Below, one piece after another: positions 1 through 7,965 of a stretch of DNA of 64,000 nt. A program made the translations under genes and the position numbers. The DNA is from Dehalobacterium formicoaceticum (GTDB lineage Bacteria > Bacillota > Dehalobacteriia > Dehalobacteriales > Dehalobacteriaceae). The notes beneath the pieces are model-generated. The model made no database searches and was not told the origin of the DNA. It saw only the letters and a list, made by a program, of their open reading frames with translations. The first letter of the stretch is position 1. Each line of letters begins with the position of its first letter. Location: the NCBI RefSeq assembly GCF_002224645.1, contig NZ_CP022121.1, positions 3,254,501-3,318,500 on the forward strand, written 5' to 3'.

Positions 1-1251
1 ATTAGTGGCTCCCGTAATCACTTGGATTTCCGCCGTGATGCTCCCATCTGTCCCCAAGCTTCCCGCTGAACCACCGGCGATCATATCTGCCGCTTCCGGA
101 TAGCCAATGACTTTTTCCATGGGAGGCAGGGTCACCACCTGATTCGCATTGCCTGCAGTTACAACAGCATTGCCCAGGGGCGTGGAATCAGCCAGAGACT
201 GGGATGCCCCATCCTGTCCGGCATATTCATCACATATTAAAACCGTTTTGATGCCCTTGTTTTCCAATTTAGTGCAGTTCATCACCAAGTCCGCATCGGG
301 ATTTCCGAAACCTTCTTCTGAAACAATGGCTGCGTCGGCACCCAAAAATTCCACCAGTTTGGCTGTATAACAGGAAGAACGTTCTTTATCCGCCAAGGTT
401 ACATTCTCATTGGTCAGGACAACCCCGATAAAATTAATATCTTTACCATGGCGTTCATAAAGTTCATGGATTACAGGGCTGTTTTGATGCACATAGGTAG
501 GATTTTTGTCACAGGCAGAGACACAGTTCCCACTGGCAATGGCTCCGTCCATCACCTCGGTGGGATAAATCAAGGTGGGCAGGATTTTCTTGACATCTTC
601 CCCGTAAAGGTAAGTATCATGGAGCAAGCCCTGACTTTGCAGCATATAAACATAAACCACCTTGGGGAGATCAGGATACTCCTGCACTTGCTCCACCAGG
701 GGTTTGGTTTCGTATGCTTTCACTTCGTCCGGCTCGATGTTTCGACCCGCCTCTCCCAAATAGGCGGCAGCTCTAAATCCGGCCATTCTTACCACCAATT
801 CATGTTCATGCTGGTTCAAGCCTGCTTCAGGCTCTACCTTCAGCACAATGTTTTGGGTGACGGAAAAGGGGGTATATTTGGCTCCGATCCCGGACATATC
901 AATAATTCCCTCCTGAAAACCAACAATTCTGCCCGTGGTAACGACAGCAGCCCCTTTCAGCACATGGGTTCTTCCCTCCCCGACTGTGTCTACGGAACTG
1001 ATAAATCCCGGCAAAATGCCCCCGCTGCCGGATACCTTTACTCTGGGCTCGATGACATCCTTCACCGGGATAATCCTGGTTTTGTCTCCCGGTTTAGCCA
1101 GATCAATCACTAACGAAACAATCCGTTCATCATCACCGGCAGCAGCCTTTGCCAGTTGATCCCGGTCGATAAAAAGAGTCTGATTGACAACTTCAGTTTT
1201 ACTGCCGAATTGTACATCCCTAATGAAAATGTTCCCCAATTCTAAGCGCAC
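1..1251 (-). CDS. grdE: Glycine/sarcosine/betaine reductase component B, GrdE-type (3' end outside window)
   Basis: This is the proprotein that is cleaved into the pyruvoyl-containing and small subunits of the substrate-specific component B of Stickland reductases, which make acetyl phosphate from glycine (or a betaine/sarcosine analogue). 417 codons are visible, starting at a GTG preceded by AGGAGGTG; the frame is still open at base 1, so only the last residues are missing compared with the usual ~430 aa. The self-cleavage site is visible as Asn242-Cys243 in the motif GNCVSACDKN, where the Cys becomes the pyruvoyl group. It lies downstream of grdX and a glycine riboswitch, which favours glycine (GrdE) over betaine (GrdI) or sarcosine (GrdG) as substrate, but the sequence alone does not settle this. 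Confidence 0.87.
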   Translation of the reverse strand, partial: MRLELGNIFIRDVQFGSKTEVVNQTLFIDRDQLAKAAAGDDERIVSLVIDLAKPGDKTRIIPVKDVIEPRVKVSGSGGILPGFISSVDTVGEGRTHVLKGAAVVTTGRIVGFQEGIIDMSGIGAKYTPFSVTQNIVLKVEPEAGLNQHEHELVVRMAGFRAAAYLGEAGRNIEPDEVKAYETKPLVEQVQEYPDLPKVVYVYMLQSQGLLHDTYLYGEDVKKILPTLIYPTEVMDGAIASGNCVSACDKNPTYVHQNSPVIHELYERHGKDINFIGVVLTNENVTLADKERSSCYTAKLVEFLGADAAIVSEEGFGNPDADLVMNCTKLENKGIKTVLICDEYAGQDGASQSLADSTPLGNAVVTAGNANQVVTLPPMEKVIGYPEAADMIAGGSAGSLGTDGSITAEIQVITGATN

Positions 1252-1370
1252 AACCTTCACCTCCTATGAAATATTCCTGCAAATTTTTCTTAATCTTCTC
1301 TTTTTAATTCGTTTTAAATTCGCTTTAAGGTTGTATTTAAAACGAAACCATCTTTTTAAAATTTTCGTCA

Positions 1371-1757
1371 TCATTTTTCAAAATAGATCGTGTTTGGCAG
1401 AGCGTCAATCGCTGACTGCAACAGGTTTAAATCAATCATGGCAAAATCTTCGATAACCGAATTGTTCCAAGACCTTGCCAAAACCGGCATTTTGTTTAGT
1501 ATTTCCATTGCGGACTCAATCATGCTTAAGGATTGGTAATCAAGGGTTCCCCTTTCCTGGGTCAGGATCAGAGATTTAAAAGGGGTTTCATTTGGTTTGA
1601 TGCTTCCTGCCAAGGGATGATTCAAGAGCTTGCTGCCCTGGTGAATGAAGTTCCTTGCATCCACGAAAACCTCCTGTAAAGACCCCTTTACTTGGCGCGC
1701 CTGCCGGTAAGATTGCCATACCGCAGGATTATTGCTGATAATAAAGGCTTTCTCCAT
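1371..1757 (-). CDS. grdX: GrdX family protein
   Basis: A 128-aa protein of the GrdX family, found at the head of glycine/betaine reductase operons; its biochemical role is unknown. The family-typical centre, HPLAGSIKPNETPFKSL, is present at about residues 50-70. I start it at the ATG at 1757, with AGGTGA four bases upstream; a GTG nine bases earlier has no ribosome binding site. It is the first gene after the tandem glycine riboswitch and is followed after about 120 bp by grdE in the same direction, so the two should be co-transcribed. Confidence 0.85.
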   Translation of the reverse strand: MEKAFIISNNPAVWQSYRQARQVKGSLQEVFVDARNFIHQGSKLLNHPLAGSIKPNETPFKSLILTQERGTLDYQSLSMIESAMEILNKMPVLARSWNNSVIEDFAMIDLNLLQSAIDALPNTIYFEK

Positions 1758-1837
1758 TTTTATCACCTGAAATCAAATTTAATAATCAAATTTAATCATC
1801 GTAAAATTAGGTAAAAATTTAATAAAAAAATTTAAAA

Positions 1838-1885
1838 ATAAAAAGACACAGCAAAGAAAATATTGCCGTGCCTCTGTCTTTTTAC
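1838..1885 (-). terminator. Terminator of the riboswitch expression platform
   Basis: On the minus strand AAAAAGACA (end of aptamer 2) can pair with TGTCTTTTT about 25 bases later, followed by an A/T-rich tail. The overlap with the aptamer's 3' conserved strand makes pairing mutually exclusive with the ligand-bound fold. Confidence 0.65.
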
Positions 1886-2047
1886 CTGAGAGATTAGCTG
1901 TAGACCAACCAGTTTGCTCCGTCGGTGTCTTTTGACTTTCCAGAGTTGAGTCCTGACGCGGTCCTTTTACCTGAAAGTTTCACTTTCAATTTGCTAAAAT
2001 CAAAAGCTTGCTTCTTCGGTACCCAATGGGATTCTCCCACGTCTTTC
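1865..2047 (-). promoter_or_regulatory. Tandem glycine riboswitch
   Basis: Read on the minus strand, the leader of grdX holds two consecutive glycine-aptamer-like units. The first (about 2047-1951) contains GGGAGAATCCC, ACCGAAG and the conserved end TTTCAGGTAAAAGGAC. The second (about 1950-1865) contains ACTCTGGAAAGTC, ACCGACGGAGCAAACTGG and CTCTCAGGTAAAAAGACAG. These match the known glycine riboswitch blocks (ACCGRMGG and CTCTCAGGTAAAAGGACAGAG-like). The 3' strand of aptamer 2 overlaps the 5' arm of a terminator hairpin, so glycine binding probably controls read-through into grdX-grdE. Confidence 0.9.
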
Positions 2048-2148
2048 ATACTCAAATACTATTCATTTTATAAAACGAATTTTATTTTGGTAAAATTATT
2101 TACAGGAAATCAAAAGCTTCTTATATCAATTATTATTTAATTATTTGC

Positions 2149-2177
2149 ATTGTACCAAATTTTTCATGTCAGGTCAA
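2149..2177 (-). promoter_or_regulatory. Sigma-A-type promoter of the grdX leader
   Basis: On the minus strand TTGACC (2177-2172) and TACAAT (2154-2149) are separated by 17 bp. It sits just upstream of the first glycine aptamer, so transcripts would carry the full riboswitch. Confidence 0.75.
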
Positions 2178-2179
2178 CC

Positions 2180-2470
2180 GGGTAAAATCATTTTACTTCA
2201 TTTTTCAAAACCTTTGCATCAATTTTGCCACATTATTTTCTCAATTCAGGATTATTTTGCCTGATTTGTTTAATATTTTGACTTCCTGGCCGGCACCTGT
2301 TTTTTTCCAAAGCTTTTAATGTTAAAATATTACTGTAGTTAAACCCTTTTCTTAAATGCATTATTTTTCTTTTACTGTTGCCGTCCAAAAAACGGCTTCT
2401 TTTTTTACCCATTTCTTTCATATTTTTCATATCATGAAACCCGCGAAATAAGGGATACTATTTTTGAGGT
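2180..2470. other. Intergenic stretch with no supported gene
   Basis: AT-rich sequence between the grd promoter and a small plus-strand ORF. A 65-codon minus-strand frame here (2233-2430) lacks a ribosome binding site and resembles nothing I recognise. I see no clear hairpin or repeat. Confidence 0.5.
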
Positions 2471-2477
2471 GATATGA

Positions 2478-2636
2478 ATGGCCAAAAAATCAACGAAACG
2501 TGATAACATTAGTAACAGTAAAATGAAGTCTTCTCTCTCCTCATCCAGCTGCCAAAGGCAAAAGGAATCTCCTTTAAGTCTGGAGCAATCTTTTCATGAA
2601 GCCCAATCCTCCAGCAGCGAGCAAGAAAAACTTTAA
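2478..2636 (+). CDS. Small hypothetical protein, 52 aa
   Basis: An unrecognised small ORF starting MAKKSTKRDN. It has a strong ribosome binding site, GAGGTGAT, five bases before the ATG, and is followed within 20 bp by a clear terminator, which supports it being real. It is basic at the N-terminus, then rich in Ser and Gln with an acidic tail, and has no membrane segment. Its short length and Ser/Gln/Lys composition recall small spore or cytosolic proteins, but that is only an impression. It is the only plus-strand gene in the first 14 kb. Confidence 0.55.
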   Translation: MAKKSTKRDNISNSKMKSSLSSSSCQRQKESPLSLEQSFHEAQSSSSEQEKL

Positions 2637-2655
2637 ACCCTTATCGGCAGTGAAT

Positions 2656-2684
2656 AAAAAATCCGCTGATTCAGCGGATTTTTT
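2656..2684. terminator. Bidirectional terminator
   Basis: AAAAAATCCGCTGA followed by TTCAGCGGATTTTTT forms a perfect hairpin with T tracts on both strands. It lies between the convergent 52-aa ORF and the htrA-like gene and can serve both. Confidence 0.88.
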
Positions 2685-2736
2685 ATTTCTTTTTTCCTTT
2701 TTCCTTTTCCCTTTTCCTTTTTATACCATCTGCAAG

Positions 2737-3909
2737 TTAACTTTCCTTTAAAATCACGGTAACTTTCCTTGTTTTCTGATTGCTATCCGTTACTTCTACA
2801 GTAACCTTATCTCCTGCCTTTTTGTTACTGATCAAGCCTACCAATTGTTCAATGGTTGTGATCTTTTGATTTTCAATTTTGGTGATCACCTCGCCGCTTT
2901 TAATACCGGCTTGATCGGCCCCGCTGCCGGGCACAACTTGATAGACATAGACTCCTTGCGCTAAGCCAAACCTTTGACTATCTGCCTCCGTTACGGTATT
3001 ACCCTGAATGCCCAGATAAGGACGCACAATCTTTTTATTTTCGATCAATTCCGTAATAATCGGTTTCGCTTCATTGATCGGGATGGAAAACCCCATCCCC
3101 TCCACGGAGGACTGAGCTAGTTTCACGGTGTTGATCCCGATTACCTGGCCTTTTTCATTGACCAGAGCGCCTCCGCTGTTGCCCGGATTGATGGCAGCAT
3201 CCGTTTGAATCAGATTCATGGTTTTATCCCCTAAAGCCAGCTCCCGATTCACCCCACTGATGATGCCGGCCGTAACCGACCCCGCAAAATTAGTACCCAT
3301 AGGACTTCCGATGGCTACCGCCAATTCTCCTACGGCAAGCTTTGCGGAATCTCCTAATTCGGCTGCCGGTAATCCGGTTTTATCCACCTTGATCACGGCC
3401 AGGTCCGTGGTTGCATCCCGACCGACTAAATTAGCCTTCAGTTTCGTCCCGTCCTGTAAGATCACGGTTAAGGCACTTGCGCCCTCCACCACATGGTTGT
3501 TAGTCACGATATGTCCTTGATTATCAATGATGATCCCGGAGCCGGTACCACTGCTTTCATAACGCTTCCCAAAAACATCTGTCTGGTTGGCGGTAATCTC
3601 AATTGCGACAATGGACGGCGATACCTTTTTGGCGATGGGCACCACCGGGGATGCGGTTAAATTCGATCCTGCCGAGGTTCCCGCTCCGGTACTTGCCGTT
3701 TGATTGATCGCCAGGCTGTCAGCGGCATAGGCCGAACTGTTTTCCCCCACTGACGCGGCCAGCAGTTGATTTACACCTAAACCGAATCCCGTGCCGATGA
3801 TGAAGGCACAGAGCAACAAAATAATAATCCCTTTTTTCCCTCCGGAAGGCTTCTTATTAATAACTTCCTGATAGCATCTTTCTTCATCATTGAATCTTTC
3901 TTCATCCAT
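2737..3909 (-). CDS. HtrA/DegP-like membrane-anchored serine protease with PDZ domain
   Basis: A 390-aa S1C-family protease for quality control of extracytoplasmic proteins. It has a short cytoplasmic N-terminus, one membrane anchor (about residues 27-50), a Ser/Thr/Ala-rich linker, the trypsin-like domain, and one PDZ domain (about 295-385). The catalytic triad is complete: His139 (TNNHVVEG), Asp169 (TTDLAVIKV) and Ser245 (NPGNSGGAL). It lies directly downstream of an OmpR-type two-component pair in the same orientation, an arrangement common for cell-envelope stress genes, so it may belong to that regulon. This is one of several possible paralogues (HtrA, HtrB, YyxA), so no symbol is given. 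Confidence 0.92.
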   Translation of the reverse strand: MDEERFNDEERCYQEVINKKPSGGKKGIIILLLCAFIIGTGFGLGVNQLLAASVGENSSAYAADSLAINQTASTGAGTSAGSNLTASPVVPIAKKVSPSIVAIEITANQTDVFGKRYESSGTGSGIIIDNQGHIVTNNHVVEGASALTVILQDGTKLKANLVGRDATTDLAVIKVDKTGLPAAELGDSAKLAVGELAVAIGSPMGTNFAGSVTAGIISGVNRELALGDKTMNLIQTDAAINPGNSGGALVNEKGQVIGINTVKLAQSSVEGMGFSIPINEAKPIITELIENKKIVRPYLGIQGNTVTEADSQRFGLAQGVYVYQVVPGSGADQAGIKSGEVITKIENQKITTIEQLVGLISNKKAGDKVTVEVTDSNQKTRKVTVILKES

Positions 3910-3962
3910 AACAATTCCCTCCTGTTCTGTTTTTTTTACTATAACATGAACCTTTGAACAAA

Positions 3963-5392
3963 TTATGAACAGACTGTTAACATTTGGGATTTTGTCAGGG
4001 TAAAGGTCATTTTAACTTGATTATCAGTGCTCTCGGCCCATATTTTTTGATCCATACGGCTGATCATTTCTTTCACAATCGCCAGACCCAGGCCGTACCC
4101 TCTCTTATCCTCGCCCCGGGAAGGATCTCCTTTATGAAAGCGGGTCCAGATTTTTTCCAGTTCCTCTTGATCCATAGTGACGCCGGTATTGGTGATTTCC
4201 ACCCAGATCCGATCCTTGTGTTCTGAGGTTTGAATGATAATTTTGTCCCCGTGGGGGGTAAATTTCACGGCGTTATCCAAAAGATTGGTGAGAATACGAT
4301 CCAAAAAATCAGGATCGGCTTGTACGGCAGCACTTTCCTGAAACAAGACCAGGGTAACCTCCAGCTGTTTCTCCTGAATCGGCTGTTCAAAAGAGAGGAG
4401 TTTACGGCGCAGGACCTCATGAAGTTCAAAAACCTGATTGTCCACCTCCACCTTGCCCTGCTGCATTTGGTTTAATTCCAGCAGTTCATTAGTCAGCTTG
4501 ATGATGCCTTTGCTCTCGGCCAACACAATTTCCAGATAATGCTGCTGTTGTTCCGGAGGGATGGTGCCGTCCAGAATTCCTTCAATAAAACCCCGGATCA
4601 GGGTCATGGGGGAACGGAGGTCATGGGAAATACTAGCGATAAAATTGCGCCGGTTATCTTCAATTTTTTCCAGGGATTCCGCCATTAGATCAAAACTTTT
4701 GGCCAATTCTTCAATTTCATCCCGGGTATGAATATTCAGCCTTTTTTGAAATTCTCCCCCGGCGATAATTTTCGCCGCTTCACTGATTTCCTTTAAGGGC
4801 CGGGAAATTTTCCGCACCTGAAAATATAGGATAGCATAAGCAAAGAGCATGGCAAAGATCATCGCCCCAAGAGTGATGCGATAGATATCAGCAAAGGTTT
4901 TCCGCACCTCAGGAAGGGAGGCATGAATTAAGATGCCCCCCCGGAAAGTACGTTCAAAATAGATGGGATAGCCGACAGAAAGAGCCGGTTGGTTTAACTT
5001 TCCGCCGAAGGTACCTTCTTCATACAGCACCTTTTGCTCCCATAATTGTTTTAATTGATCCTGTGCGATGCGCTGCCCCAGAAAACCCTCCTCCGCCGCA
5101 GCGGAAACCCCCACAATCAAGCCATCCTCGTTGACAATCCAAATCCGGGCCTTTAAAAATTGATCCAGCACTTCCAGATCATCTCTGAGACGCTGCTGAT
5201 CAATGCGGCCGGTATAAAGGGCCTGGATCAGATTTTCACTGATTTTTTTGCCTTGCTCCAGCAGCAGCTCTTTTTTGTCTCAATAAAATATTGATTAAAA
5301 AGCTGGGATAAAAGCAGAGCCAGGACGCCAAAGCCAAAAATCAAGGTGATGCCGTAAATGAAAAACATTTTTTTAAACAGGGTCCGTTTCAT
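3963..5392 (-). pseudogene. Sensor histidine kinase with a one-base frameshift
   Basis: Partner of the upstream response regulator. The coding frame starts at the ATG at 5392 (MKRTLFKKMFFIYGITLIFG, a first membrane helix) and overlaps the regulator's stop as ATGA. After IET it runs into an A6 run (plus-strand T6 at 5271-5276) and goes out of frame, reaching a stop about 20 codons later. Adding one A restores a continuous kinase: KKELLLEQGKKISENLIQ and onward into the frame that ends at 3963. The rest is complete: extracytoplasmic sensor region, second membrane helix, HAMP, HisKA with SISHDLRSP, and HATPase with NAVKFTP and GYGLGLAIVKE. Either a homopolymer sequencing error, a phase-variable tract, or a recent loss of function. 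An internal start near 5171 would give a protein lacking the first helix. Confidence 0.82.
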
Positions 5393-6072
5393 TTTTTCAC
5401 CTCAAATTTGTAGCCGACACCCCAAACTGTTTTCAGTTCCCACCTTTTTTCCTGATCATGAAACTTCTCTCTGAGGCGCTTGATATGGACATCCACAGTG
5501 CGGGAATCCCCGGAAAAATCATAGTCCCACACCTTTTCCAAAAGCTGCTCCCGGGTAAAAACCTGATTGGCATGAAGGGCCAGAAAATAGAAAAGTTCCA
5601 GCTCCTTGGGAGGAATTTCTATGGTTTGGCCTTGATAAGTGATTCTATATTCACTTTTATCAATCACCAGATTGGGGAAAACCACCTTTTCCTGTGTCTG
5701 AAGGCCATGACCGGCGCGCCTGAGCACCGCCTTGACCCGCGCCACCAATTCTTTGGGATCAAAGGGCTTGACCATATAATCATCGGCGCCGATTTCCAGG
5801 CCTAAGACCTTATCAAAGGTCTCCCCCCGGGCAGAAAGCATGATCACAGGGATACTGCTCACCTTGCGGATGGCTCGCAACACCTCCCACCCATCCACTT
5901 TGGGCATCATAATATCCAGCAGCACCAGATCCGGCGTCCAGGAATAAAACAAGGACAAAGCTTCCTCCCCTTGATAGGCGGCCTGGATTAAAAGGCCTTC
6001 CTTTTCCAGATAAAGCCGGATCAAATCCACAATATTTCGATCATCATCTACGACTAGTATTTTCCCTTCCAC
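5389..6072 (-). CDS. OmpR/PhoP-family response regulator
   Basis: A 227-aa regulator with a receiver domain (phospho-acceptor Asp53 in VLLDIMMPKVDG, acidic pocket D9-D11) and a C-terminal winged-helix DNA-binding domain (DSRTVDVHIKRLREK). It starts at a GTG with GGAGGT upstream. Its stop overlaps the start of the kinase gene by four bases (ATGA), which indicates translational coupling. The htrA-like gene follows the kinase, so envelope-stress control is a reasonable guess, but the signal is unknown and the kinase is frameshifted as read. Confidence 0.93.
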   Translation of the reverse strand: MEGKILVVDDDRNIVDLIRLYLEKEGLLIQAAYQGEEALSLFYSWTPDLVLLDIMMPKVDGWEVLRAIRKVSSIPVIMLSARGETFDKVLGLEIGADDYMVKPFDPKELVARVKAVLRRAGHGLQTQEKVVFPNLVIDKSEYRITYQGQTIEIPPKELELFYFLALHANQVFTREQLLEKVWDYDFSGDSRTVDVHIKRLREKFHDQEKRWELKTVWGVGYKFEVKK

Positions 6073-6095
6073 AGACTTACCTCCGAAAAAAGACT

Positions 6096-6800
6096 CTACT
6101 CTTCTGCTACAAGATCATGGGCATCAAGATCTTTTTTAACGTTTTGTACATGTTGAACCATTCTGGTAAACGCCAAATCCGGGTCATGTTGTTTAATCGC
6201 TTTGAAAACCTCCTCATGCTCCAATACAGATAAGTATTGACGGCCCGGAATTTTGAAGCTTTTATCCCTTATTTCACCGGTTAAATCTAATATGTTAACC
6301 ATTAATCTCATCAGAACTTTATTTCCCGATGCTTCCACGATCTTCAGATGAAACTCGGCATCAAGTAACGCAAGTTTTTCACTATTCATTAAGCCAAGCT
6401 CTTTACCCCTTTTGACAATATTTTCAAGGGCTAAAATATCCTCTTCCTTGGCATTTTGCGAACACCATAACGCTGCATAACCCTCTAAAATTTCCCTGAC
6501 TTGAAATATTTCATCAAAGGTACCATCTGTGATCTGAATCAGCGCTGCTAATCGGGATACATCTTCGTCCACTTCATTAACAAAAGCGCCCAGACCATGT
6601 CGAATCGTTACCATGCCCAGTCCGGACAAAGTTTTTAATGCATCGCGAACAACGGTTCTGCTTACAGAAAACACTTTGCACATTTCCCGTTCAGCAGGCA
6701 ATTTATCTCCAGGTTTAAGTTCACCGTTACTAATATTCTGCACAATTTGCTTGACAATTTCTTCGGATAGATTACCATGTGTTTTAACTGCTTCAAACAC
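6096..6800 (-). CDS. GntR-family regulator, FadR/FCD subfamily
   Basis: A 234-aa repressor-type regulator: winged-helix N-terminus (GDKLPAEREMCKVFSVSRTVVRDAL) and an all-helical FCD ligand-binding domain whose metal/ligand residues are visible (DAEFH, EHEEVF, MVQHVQ). A GTG at 6800 is preceded by GAAAGGGTG at good spacing; a GTG three codons earlier is possible. It is the last gene after the suy-lar-tct genes, separated from tctC by a terminator hairpin. The 13-bp palindrome GTGGTATTACCAC in the promoter of that operon fits the TGGT-N3-ACCA consensus of FCD regulators, so it probably controls the operon in response to the imported hydroxyacid. Confidence 0.9.
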   Translation of the reverse strand: MFEAVKTHGNLSEEIVKQIVQNISNGELKPGDKLPAEREMCKVFSVSRTVVRDALKTLSGLGMVTIRHGLGAFVNEVDEDVSRLAALIQITDGTFDEIFQVREILEGYAALWCSQNAKEEDILALENIVKRGKELGLMNSEKLALLDAEFHLKIVEASGNKVLMRLMVNILDLTGEIRDKSFKIPGRQYLSVLEHEEVFKAIKQHDPDLAFTRMVQHVQNVKKDLDAHDLVAEE

Positions 6801-6873
6801 GATTAACACCCTTTCAACAAGTAATGCCCTTTTAGGTAATATTATACATTATACAATATCACTATAAATAACA

Positions 6874-6913
6874 AAAGAGCAATAAACAATATTTAATGTG
6901 TTTATTGCTCTTT
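6874..6913 (-). terminator. Terminator after tctC
   Basis: On the minus strand TGTTTATTGCTCTTT pairs with AAAGAGCAATAAACA across a 10-base loop; read onward it continues into a T-rich run. It separates tctC from the gntR gene. AT-rich sequence just after it (6840-6865) contains TATAAT-like boxes that could start gntR transcription. Confidence 0.75.
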
Positions 6914-6932
6914 GCATGCTGATTAAAATCGC

Positions 6933-7925
6933 TTAATTAGATTTATCAAGCCCATACTTCTCTACAAGAGGTTTGACTTGTTCCGTATAGGTATTAACCA
7001 CTTCTGCGAATTCTTCCCCATTGAGATAATCTGCAGGTTGTCCAATCTGCTCCATGTCTGCAAGATAATCCGGGTTTGTGCATATTTTTTCAAATCCATC
7101 ACGCAACACCTGTAATACTGCCGGGTCAATATCTTTTGGAGCTGCAAATCCACGGCGAATATCGGAAACAAATTCAACATTTTGTTCTTTGAAAGTAGGA
7201 ACATCTTTGAGCCATGGATGACGTTCCTCAGATGCAATAGCTAAAAACTTATACTTACTCACATCTCTCATCACGTCATTTAAGTTGCCAATCATCGCAT
7301 CAACATGACCACCCATCAAAGCCACATTCTCATCTGCCGCACCGGTAAAAGGAACAAGTGTGAGTTCAATACCAAGCAAATCCATGAGCTGCAGTGCTGC
7401 AATATGATGTGCTGTAAAGGTTCCCACAACGCCTATTGTCATTTTACCGTCTTTTTTCTTAGCCTCTGCCACGAAATCCGCAACAGAATTCATCGGACTG
7501 TTAGCTTGAACAACCAGAAGATTAGGATCTTTTACAACCTGGCAAATAAAAGCGAAATCTTCGATCTTATAAGTAGCCTGGGGACTTAAAGCCTGCAAAT
7601 TGATATGAGGGACATTAATCCCGCCAATTGTATACCCATCTGTTTTAGCTTTTGTGATTGCTGTAAAACCAACTTGTCCGCCTGCACCGACCTGATAATC
7701 AAAGGTCAATGGCTGATCCTTAAACTCTTGCTTCCAATACTTGTCGATGATGCGTGCCTGAACATCACTTGAACCACCCGCTGTAAATGCGATAATCATG
7801 TTGACCGGCTTATCAGGAAAGTTGACAGCTTCCCCTCCCGGCGTTTTTTGGTTACCCCCACAACCAGTTAGGAGTAACGCACTCACTGACACAATAGCTG
7901 CTGCTAGCTTGACCCATTTTTTCAT
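6933..7925 (-). CDS. tctC: Tripartite tricarboxylate transporter, substrate-binding lipoprotein
   Basis: A 330-aa solute receptor of the TctC/Bug family. The N-terminus is a lipoprotein signal with lipobox LLTGC (Cys22), so it is tethered to the outer face of the membrane. The mature part has the family features VNMIIAFTAGGSSDVQAR near the start and GFAAPKDI later. It passes a carboxylate to the TctAB membrane complex encoded immediately upstream. TTT systems carry citrate, terephthalate, sulfolactate and other acids, so the substrate must be read from the enzymes in the operon, which point to a 2-hydroxyacid. Confidence 0.93.
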   Translation of the reverse strand: MKKWVKLAAAIVSVSALLLTGCGGNQKTPGGEAVNFPDKPVNMIIAFTAGGSSDVQARIIDKYWKQEFKDQPLTFDYQVGAGGQVGFTAITKAKTDGYTIGGINVPHINLQALSPQATYKIEDFAFICQVVKDPNLLVVQANSPMNSVADFVAEAKKKDGKMTIGVVGTFTAHHIAALQLMDLLGIELTLVPFTGAADENVALMGGHVDAMIGNLNDVMRDVSKYKFLAIASEERHPWLKDVPTFKEQNVEFVSDIRRGFAAPKDIDPAVLQVLRDGFEKICTNPDYLADMEQIGQPADYLNGEEFAEVVNTYTEQVKPLVEKYGLDKSN

Positions 7926-7965
7926 GATTTTACCTCCATATTTTCATTTTTTTACTGCACAATAG

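Noticed and set aside
448-1113. 221-codon plus-strand ORF opposite grdE
   Set aside because: It is a shadow of the glycine reductase gene, whose minus-strand frame is continuous and has the correct motifs.
2233-2430. 65-codon minus-strand ORF
   Set aside because: No ribosome binding site, low-complexity basic composition and no recognisable family.
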